Below, piece by piece: positions 6,907 to 10,436 of a DNA stretch of 10,436 bases. This stretch comes from Verrucomicrobiota bacterium (GTDB lineage Bacteria > Verrucomicrobiota > Verrucomicrobiia > Limisphaerales > DSYF01). The position numbers and the translations under genes are program-made. The notes beneath the pieces were generated by a model, which made no database searches, was not told where the DNA came from, and worked only from the letters and a program-made list of their open reading frames with translations. Where the stretch lies: positions 1 through 10,436 of the forward strand of contig JALOTU010000237.1 of assembly GCA_025457725.1 (NCBI GenBank), given 5' to 3'. Every line of letters begins with the position of its first letter. Position 1 is the stretch's first letter.

Positions 6907-7206
6907 ATTGAGCTTGATCTCGGTTTCCTTGGAGGTGCCGCTGGCCTCGCTGCCTTCAAGGATGTTTTGCTTGCCGGACCGGGCGGCCTGCACCATCTGA
7001 TCGTGGGTGCGCGAGCGCCTGTCCACAAAACGGTCGCAAAAGTGGAGGGTGGCGTCGTAAACCACGAGTGCCTTTTGGTAGGCCAGCAAGTTCTGATAGC
7101 CGCCGTGGGGCGGGATGAATCCCGCCGGCTGAGGCCGCGACGGAATTGCGGATGCGCTCCTGGCTCGCGTCGCTTTGGTCTTTCGCTCACCACGGCAATT
7201 CCGCAC
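6907..7206 (-). pseudogene. Truncated four-helix-bundle (S23/IVP-type) protein
   Basis: A minus-strand frame encodes a recognisable N-terminal half of the four-helix-bundle family related to proteins in 23S rRNA intervening sequences: HGGYQNLLAYQKALVVYDA, then RSRTHDQMVQAARSGKQNI and EGSEASGTSKETEIKLN. In intact relatives the sequence continues into a helix of the VARASLEELL type and roughly a further hundred residues. Here the match ends at about 6907, the following codons are unrelated, and the frame simply runs on antisense into lpxA without a stop. The 5' limit is uncertain: GTG 7206 is the nearest reasonable start and opens a 35-residue basic N-terminus I do not recognise. I infer a 3'-truncated remnant left by recombination or deletion next to lpxA. 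The molecular role of the family is not settled. Confidence 0.65.
7141..7203. repeat. 9-bp inverted repeat spanning the 5' part of the four-helix-bundle remnant
   Basis: CGGAATTGC at 7141-7149 is the exact reverse complement of GCAATTCCG at 7195-7203, with 45 bp between them. It brackets the non-conserved N-terminal codons of the remnant. Confidence 0.4.
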
Positions 7207-7300
7207 CAGCGGCTTGCTCGGTAGTGCGGCACGGAGGAGGGGATGGGGATATGAGCGAGCGGACGTTCTTGATGACAAGGAGGGGCGCTGTCCACCCTCT

Positions 7301-7345
7301 GTTCCGACCGATCGACGCGGTCGGGGCCGGCACAGCGTGCCCAGC
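7301..7345 (+). repeat. REP-like palindromic element, copy 1
   Basis: A 45-bp segment that matches 8143-8187 at 40 of 45 positions in the same orientation. Its core hairpin has 7-bp arms CCGACCG (7304-7310) and CGGTCGG (7318-7324) around a 7-nt loop, followed by GGGCCGGC and CAGCG. The position between genes and the hairpin core suggest a dispersed REP/MITE-type repeat. Confidence 0.6.
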
Positions 7346-7719
7346 CCGACCTCAAAAGGTGTCACCTGCATTGAATGACGCTCCGCCCAGCGCATCAATC
7401 CGCCTCCCAGACCGTCAAATCACCCCACAGGGCTGGCTTGAACACGCCTGTGTTGCCAGTGGCAGGTGCAGGGTGACGTTCAGTGACGCAGCTCCCTTGA
7501 CCGAACTCAGTGGGCTGTCGGACCTCCCAACCAAACACGGCTGCTTCTTTCCAGGAATCCGTACTACAATAAGGCGATTCCTTCCACGGAGAACCGGGAT
7601 TCGGCTTGGGCCGCCGTGGAGATCTTCCTCGCCCGGTGACCCAGGAGCGGGCCTCGGGCCGGTGAGGGCGTGTCCCGGAACAATCGCGTCTTGCACCCAC
7701 AAGCCACTGAGCAATGTTT
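7346..7719. other. Stretch without a supportable gene
   Basis: Long frames cross this stretch on both strands, but none gives a protein I recognise, a good start or clear codon bias. Apart from a 7-bp inverted repeat (TCCACGG at 7583-7589 and CCGTGGA at 7614-7620) I see nothing in it. Confidence 0.5.
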
Positions 7720-7735
7720 TGTTGCATATGCAACA
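7720..7735. promoter_or_regulatory. Perfect 16-bp palindrome, operator candidate
   Basis: TGTTGCATATGCAACA is a perfect dyad at the edge of an AT-rich patch. The TTGC...GCAA half-site pattern is like operators bound by dimeric winged-helix regulators of the MarR type. No regulator gene lies in the window, so the assignment rests on symmetry alone. Confidence 0.35.
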
Positions 7736-7739
7736 TAAA

Positions 7740-7901
7740 ATGCGTCAAGTGCTTTTGGCTAAGTTATTTGGAATAGTGATTTTGTTTTGCAAAACCTTCT
7801 ACTCTGATGGTGGAAAGGGAGCGGTTGCTGTAGCGCCGCGCCGGGCCAATCTCTGTTCATACGTGGTTTGTGCTGAAGCGTTGGCGAAGACGGGCTCTTA
7901 G
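7740..7901 (+). CDS. Possible small hydrophobic ORF, unrecognised
   Basis: From ATG 7740 a 53-residue frame begins MRQVLLAKLFGIVILFCKTF, basic then hydrophobic like a signal peptide or small membrane protein, and then becomes ordinary. It starts 5 bp after the 16-bp palindrome and a second palindrome lies inside it, so a self-contained regulated small gene is conceivable. There is no Shine-Dalgarno before the ATG, in-frame ATG 7728 lies within the palindrome, and the tail overlaps the space next to the tRNA 3' end. I do not recognise the product and it may be chance. Confidence 0.15.
   Translation: MRQVLLAKLFGIVILFCKTFYSDGGKGAVAVAPRRANLCSYVVCAEALAKTGS
7784..7795. repeat. Perfect 12-bp palindrome GTTTTGCAAAAC
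   Basis: A second perfect dyad in the AT-rich patch, centred 62 bp (close to six helical turns) from the centre of the first palindrome. Both contain TTGCA- and TGCAA-type half sites. Confidence 0.35.
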
Positions 7902-7908
7902 GAAAAAG

Positions 7909-7981
7909 TGGGCCCAGAGGGATTTGAACCCCCGACCAAACGATTATGAGTCGTCTGCTCTAACCGCTGAGCTATGGGCCC
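7909..7981 (-). tRNA. tRNA-Ile2 (CAU anticodon, lysidine-modified type)
   Basis: A full 73-nt cloverleaf on the minus strand. The acceptor arms GGGCCCA and TGGGCCC pair over 7 bp. The D stem is GCTC/GAGC, the anticodon stem GACGA/TCGTT with loop CTCATAA (anticodon CAT), the variable loop TGGTC, and the T stem GGGGG/CCCTC with loop TTCAAAT. The discriminator is A, and the CCA end is not encoded; the next bases are C then five T. The anticodon-arm pattern GACTCATAATCGTTTGGTC is close to E. coli ileX rather than to elongator tRNA-Met, and acceptor pairs C4-G69 and C5-G68 match the determinants known for TilS, which changes C34 to lysidine so the tRNA reads AUA. Elongator tRNA-Met is the alternative. 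Confidence 0.9.
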
Positions 7982-8105
7982 ACAACGAGGTGCTGCAGTC
8001 TGACGGGGATTAGCAACTCAAACAATGCTGAAATCCAGGACGGGTTGCGGCGTCGCGGGCAGGGTAGGGATGGCCTGCGCGCCGTCCCCGCGCTGTAACA
8101 GGCGT

Positions 8106-8147
8106 GGAACGAAGGCCAGTGAAGGTGCGATATCCGAACTTCGTTCC
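8106..8147. repeat. 9-bp inverted repeat next to REP-like copy 2
   Basis: GGAACGAAG at 8106-8114 is the exact reverse complement of CTTCGTTCC at 8139-8147, with 24 bp between. Its right arm overlaps the start of the REP-like element, so the element may be a two-hairpin unit. Copy 1 does not have this second hairpin. Confidence 0.45.
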
Positions 8148-8187
8148 GACCGCTGGACGCGGTCGGGGCCGGCGCAGCGAACCCAGC
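8143..8187 (+). repeat. REP-like palindromic element, copy 2
   Basis: Matches 7301-7345 at 40 of 45 positions, same orientation. The core hairpin is perfect over 8 bp: CCGACCGC (8146-8153) and GCGGTCGG (8159-8166) around the loop TGGAC. It lies between the NERD-protein stop and the tRNA gene, in 264 bp (7982-8245) where I see no gene. Confidence 0.6.
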
Positions 8188-8245
8188 TCCATCTGGATGG
8201 CTTCACCCCCCTTAATCACGCCTCTGCATCGCGGAGGCTGACAGT

Positions 8246-9118
8246 TCAGAGGGGCTGGAACCGGCACTTCTGGTCCAGGAGGTTCACAATGCGTTGACGC
8301 TGGGCCGCGTAGAGTTCCGGCGCGGCTTTGTCCACCGCGACGGATGAGATTTGCTCCGGGGAAATCACGCACACACGCCCGGGGTTCGTGCATTGCACCT
8401 GCCAGCCTGGGAGGACCAGAAGCGGCTGCACAGGGATATTGAGTCCGGTGTTGCGGAGGATGAACTTCTCGAGCCACTTTGCGTTGCGGGCAGCCTTCCG
8501 GAGCGGCTCGGAGGTGGTGAATCCAGGAAAGCGTAGTTCCTGCCCGTTGAAGATCACCCGGGATGTGCTGTCATTCGGCACGCCCTTCCGCGGCTGGATC
8601 CGGGTTTCCACCACAAAGATGGCGTGGGGTGCCACGATGATGTGGTCGATGTTGCCGATTCTCGGATCCACCAGGTCGTGGAACACGCGGCATCCGTCGA
8701 GCATCAGGAGATTCAGTTCCCGACCGACCAGGCGTTCCCCTTCGAAGCCTCGGTAAGACTGGTGCCATCGGGTGACGAGATTCCAGGTCCAGAGCGTCAG
8801 TGCCAGTGCCACTCCCGAGCCGGTGAACATCACCGCATGCACCAGGGGCAGGTTGTCTCCGGAAGTGACCGCCCGCGCGGCAACTCCGGTCAGGATGGCC
8901 ACTCCAATCGTGATCAGCAGCCGCAGGATCAGTTTCTCGTTCAGATCATCGAGGTTCAGCCGCATGGATTCTCCGGGCGGGCGCGACGCCACGGCGCCGA
9001 CGGGCACTTGTTCCTTCCGTCGGACCACCTCCAGGAGAAGCGCCATCATGGCGGCGAGGACAAAGAAGGCGGGGGTGAACCAGATCGTATCCGAGATGAT
9101 GGCGAGGCATACTTCCAT
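8246..9118 (-). CDS. Membrane-anchored NERD-domain protein
   Basis: A 290-residue protein. Three hydrophobic segments near residues 10-30, 64-84 and 93-113 anchor it in the inner membrane, followed by a NERD (nuclease-related) domain at about 125-240: GFEGERLVGRELNLLMLDG, then IGNIDHIIVAPHAIFVVETR. NERD domains resemble restriction-endonuclease folds. The conserved Glu of GE, the Asp of NIDH (D158) and E171 are present, but the usual Lys of the ExK motif is Arg (R173), so nuclease activity is doubtful. The start is ATG 9118, because AGGAG (9126-9130) sits 7 nt upstream, ideal spacing; TTG 9124 would leave 1 nt. The tail (about 240-290) is a mixed helix/strand region without a motif I know. 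It follows the transglycosylase gene on the same strand after 203 bp, so probably has its own promoter. The biological role of such proteins is not established. Confidence 0.82.
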   Translation of the reverse strand: MEVCLAIISDTIWFTPAFFVLAAMMALLLEVVRRKEQVPVGAVASRPPGESMRLNLDDLNEKLILRLLITIGVAILTGVAARAVTSGDNLPLVHAVMFTGSGVALALTLWTWNLVTRWHQSYRGFEGERLVGRELNLLMLDGCRVFHDLVDPRIGNIDHIIVAPHAIFVVETRIQPRKGVPNDSTSRVIFNGQELRFPGFTTSEPLRKAARNAKWLEKFILRNTGLNIPVQPLLVLPGWQVQCTNPGRVCVISPEQISSVAVDKAAPELYAAQRQRIVNLLDQKCRFQPL

Positions 9119-9125
9119 AAACAAA

Positions 9126-9130
9126 CTCCT
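9126..9130 (-). promoter_or_regulatory. Shine-Dalgarno of the NERD gene
   Basis: AGGAG on the minus strand, 7 nt before ATG 9118. It decides between ATG 9118 and TTG 9124 and is one of few clear ribosome binding sites in this window. Confidence 0.75.
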
Positions 9131-9321
9131 GTTGACCTCCGGAGCACGGCATGTGCCCCGGGGGAGTCCGAATCTTCACGCTCCGCATCCCTGCGGACAT
9201 TCGACGTAGTAATGCCTATGGGAAAAAGGCGGAATGGGTGGGGGTACGGCTGCGCCACGGGTTCCTGGCGGAGGGAGCAGGCGGCGGGACAACCCTGGCG
9301 CGGGCCGGGTCGGCGTTGGGC

Positions 9322-10242
9322 CTATTCCGAAACTGTGACGGTTGGCTGACTGAAGCGGGACAGATCCACGCCCTGTCGAACCATCAGCGTGGCCTCGACC
9401 TTTCCGACGTAGTCCAGGGTTTCCAATGGGACGCGATTGGCGATGGCGTCGTAGCTGAAGGAACCGCTTTCCCTCAACAGTTTGGCAATTCGCGTGGGAC
9501 CCGCGTTGTAGGCGGCCAGGGCCAATTGCCAGTCGCCAAAACGATTGTGCAGATACCTGAGATACTTGGCGGCAGCGGTGGCGTTCTTTTCCGCATTGCG
9601 TCGCTCGTCGGGGAGCCAGGTCGAGAGGCCCAGGCTCCTGGCGGTTGCCGGCATGAGTTGGAACAAGCCCACCGCGCCCACTGGACTGCGGGCCTCCGGG
9701 TTGAAGGAGGATTCCACCTCCGCGATCCACACCAGTTCGGGCGGGACCTTTTCCGCCTGGAAGATGGGCTGGAGCTGTTCGAGATAGGCCTGCGCGCGTT
9801 CCGGCGCCGCCCTCCCGGACATTACCGCAAGCCACGATTCCCGGGTGGCGGCCGGTGTGGGACGCGCGGGTGTTTCGGGAGGGGCATTGGTCGGCGGGGC
9901 CGGCATCACCAACTGATCAAAGAAATCATGCAGACGAACGGCATAGGGGCGCGTCGCTTTGAACTCGCGCAGGACCGACAACAACTCCTCCGCCTCCTCC
10001 CGGCGCGGCTCGGCGTCCGGCGCCAACGCTTCGGTGAGCTCCTGCTGAACCGCATTCAGGGTTTCGCCCAAGGCCGCCTGGTCAATGTCAACCAGCTCGA
10101 ACACCCAATCGTCGACATTCTCCTCCAGCCAGACCTGGACCGAACCCACCACCTCATCAGGCGTGACACGATCCTCCGCGGCGAAGGTTGCGCCGCAGAG
10201 CATCAGGCCGCAGGCCATGGCGATGGCTTGAACCCCATTCAC
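9322..10242 (-). CDS. Exported lytic murein transglycosylase (SLT domain)
   Basis: An SLT-type lytic transglycosylase that cleaves peptidoglycan to 1,6-anhydro-muropeptides in the periplasm. With GTG 10242 as start (306 residues) the N-terminus VNGVQAIAMACGLMLCGATFA is a short signal peptide. Residues about 24-135 are helical and charged, with a Pro/Ala-rich linker (APPTNAPPETPARPTPAA) just before the catalytic part. The SLT domain follows at about 150-300: EVESSFNPEARSPVGAVG with catalytic Glu 177, GLFQLMP at 192-198, LALAAYNAG ending near 248, and YVGKVEATL near the end. No LysM repeats are present, unlike MltD. The start is uncertain: GTG 10242, TTG 10314 (overlapping the upstream gene), ATG 10218 or a non-standard ATC at 10272, which alone has an AGGAGG at good spacing. 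The upstream beta-propeller gene ends 53 bp before GTG, so the two may be co-transcribed. Confidence 0.9.
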   Translation of the reverse strand: MNGVQAIAMACGLMLCGATFAAEDRVTPDEVVGSVQVWLEENVDDWVFELVDIDQAALGETLNAVQQELTEALAPDAEPRREEAEELLSVLREFKATRPYAVRLHDFFDQLVMPAPPTNAPPETPARPTPAATRESWLAVMSGRAAPERAQAYLEQLQPIFQAEKVPPELVWIAEVESSFNPEARSPVGAVGLFQLMPATARSLGLSTWLPDERRNAEKNATAAAKYLRYLHNRFGDWQLALAAYNAGPTRIAKLLRESGSFSYDAIANRVPLETLDYVGKVEATLMVRQGVDLSRFSQPTVTVSE

Positions 10243-10259
10243 AACAGGAATGTTAGCAT

Positions 10260-10280
10260 GGCTTTGCCAGATGCAAAGCC
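10260..10280 (-). promoter_or_regulatory. Hairpin abutting a strong Shine-Dalgarno ahead of the transglycosylase
   Basis: On the minus strand GGCTTTGC (10280-10273) pairs perfectly over 8 bp with GCAAAGCC (10267-10260) around the loop ATCTG. AGGAGG (10284-10279) overlaps its 5' arm by two bases. An ATG at 10259 directly after the hairpin opens a six-codon frame (M-L-T-F-L-L) whose TGA overlaps the GTG at 10242 as GTGA. Confidence 0.45.
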
Positions 10281-10295
10281 TCCTTTGGCGCGCCG

Positions 10296-10436
10296 CTATT
10301 GATCCCGCAGGCAATAAAGGGAGGAGTGGCCGCGGATGAACAGGTCCCTGCCAGCCATCGCGGGGGAAGCCTCGGTCTCCTCGTCCAACTTGTTGGCCGC
10401 CACGATTTTGAGTTCCGGGCCCTCGGAGAGCACCAG
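10296..10436 (-). CDS. C-terminal end of a PQQ-type (BamB-like) beta-propeller protein, 5' end outside window
   Basis: The last 46 codons and a TAG stop of a minus-strand gene entering from the right edge. The peptide contains ANKLDEETEASPAMAGRDLF followed by IRGHSSLYCLRDQ. Small-Pro-Ala then D/G-x-L-F-I-R-G-x-x-x-L-Y-C is the repeat signature of PQQ-binding-like propellers (the BamB-like family, often secreted). Only one blade is visible, so subfamily and function cannot be given. It ends 53 bp upstream of the transglycosylase GTG on the same strand. Confidence 0.75.
   Translation of the reverse strand: MVLSEGPELKIVAANKLDEETEASPAMAGRDLFIRGHSSLYCLRDQ

Noticed and set aside
5953..7398. A 481-codon minus-strand ORF
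   Set aside because: It lies antisense to lpxA for much of its length. Only 6907-7206 shows a protein family, kept as the four-helix-bundle remnant.
6874..7908. Integrative element inserted at the tRNA 3' end
   Set aside because: There is no integrase gene, and I found no second copy of the tRNA 3' end between lpxA and the tRNA. A truncated gene and an AT-rich patch alone are not enough.
8010..8477. A 155-codon minus-strand ORF
   Set aside because: Its Arg/Pro-rich sequence comes from the REP-like element and it then runs through the 3' end of the NERD gene in another frame.
9151..10302. A 383-codon plus-strand ORF
   Set aside because: It is an antisense shadow of the lytic transglycosylase, whose minus frame has the catalytic Glu and SLT motifs.

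Overview
The window is GC-rich Gram-negative DNA, most likely from a member of the Verrucomicrobiota (PVC group). The evidence is an LpxC-FabZ fusion layout followed by lpxA (lipid A synthesis, so an outer membrane), secreted multidomain oxidoreductase and protease genes, a secreted protein with an ...FFRLK-type C-terminus, a four-helix-bundle (S23/IVP-type) remnant, and weak or absent Shine-Dalgarno sequences at most starts. The lineage is inferred from gene content, not from a marker gene.

Layout, left to right. (1) 1-1913, minus: 5' part of a secreted PQQ-dependent sugar dehydrogenase-like protein with a C-terminal CxxCH-bearing region, running off the left edge. (2) 2062-2982, plus: an M50 site-2-protease-type membrane metalloprotease with two C-terminal zinc ribbons, divergent from gene 1. 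(3) 3021-4538, minus: a secreted protein with two retropepsin/pepsin-like Asp motifs, convergent with gene 2. (4) 4848-6873, plus: the lipid A block lpxC/fabZ/lpxA. LpxC and FabZ should form one bifunctional protein here, but about 40 codons of the LpxC catalytic C-terminus are missing at the junction and the frame is shifted. fabZ and lpxA overlap by ATGA. (5) 6874-8245: a gene-poor stretch with a truncated four-helix-bundle gene (minus), two copies of a REP-like palindromic element, an AT-rich patch with two perfect palindromes and a doubtful small ORF, and a tRNA-Ile2(CAU) gene (minus). (6) 8246-9118, minus: a membrane-anchored NERD-domain protein. (7) 9322-10242, minus: an exported lytic transglycosylase with an unusual start region. 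(8) 10296-10436, minus: the C-terminal end of a PQQ-type beta-propeller protein, upstream of and possibly co-transcribed with gene 7.

Functionally the window is an envelope neighbourhood: lipid A synthesis (LpxC, LpxA), fatty-acid dehydration (FabZ), murein turnover (lytic transglycosylase), membrane proteolysis (M50) and secreted enzymes. Only lpxC-fabZ-lpxA, and perhaps the beta-propeller/transglycosylase pair, look like operons. I see no complete mobile element, CRISPR array or defence cassette. The strongest anomaly is the catalytically fatal internal deletion in lpxC.
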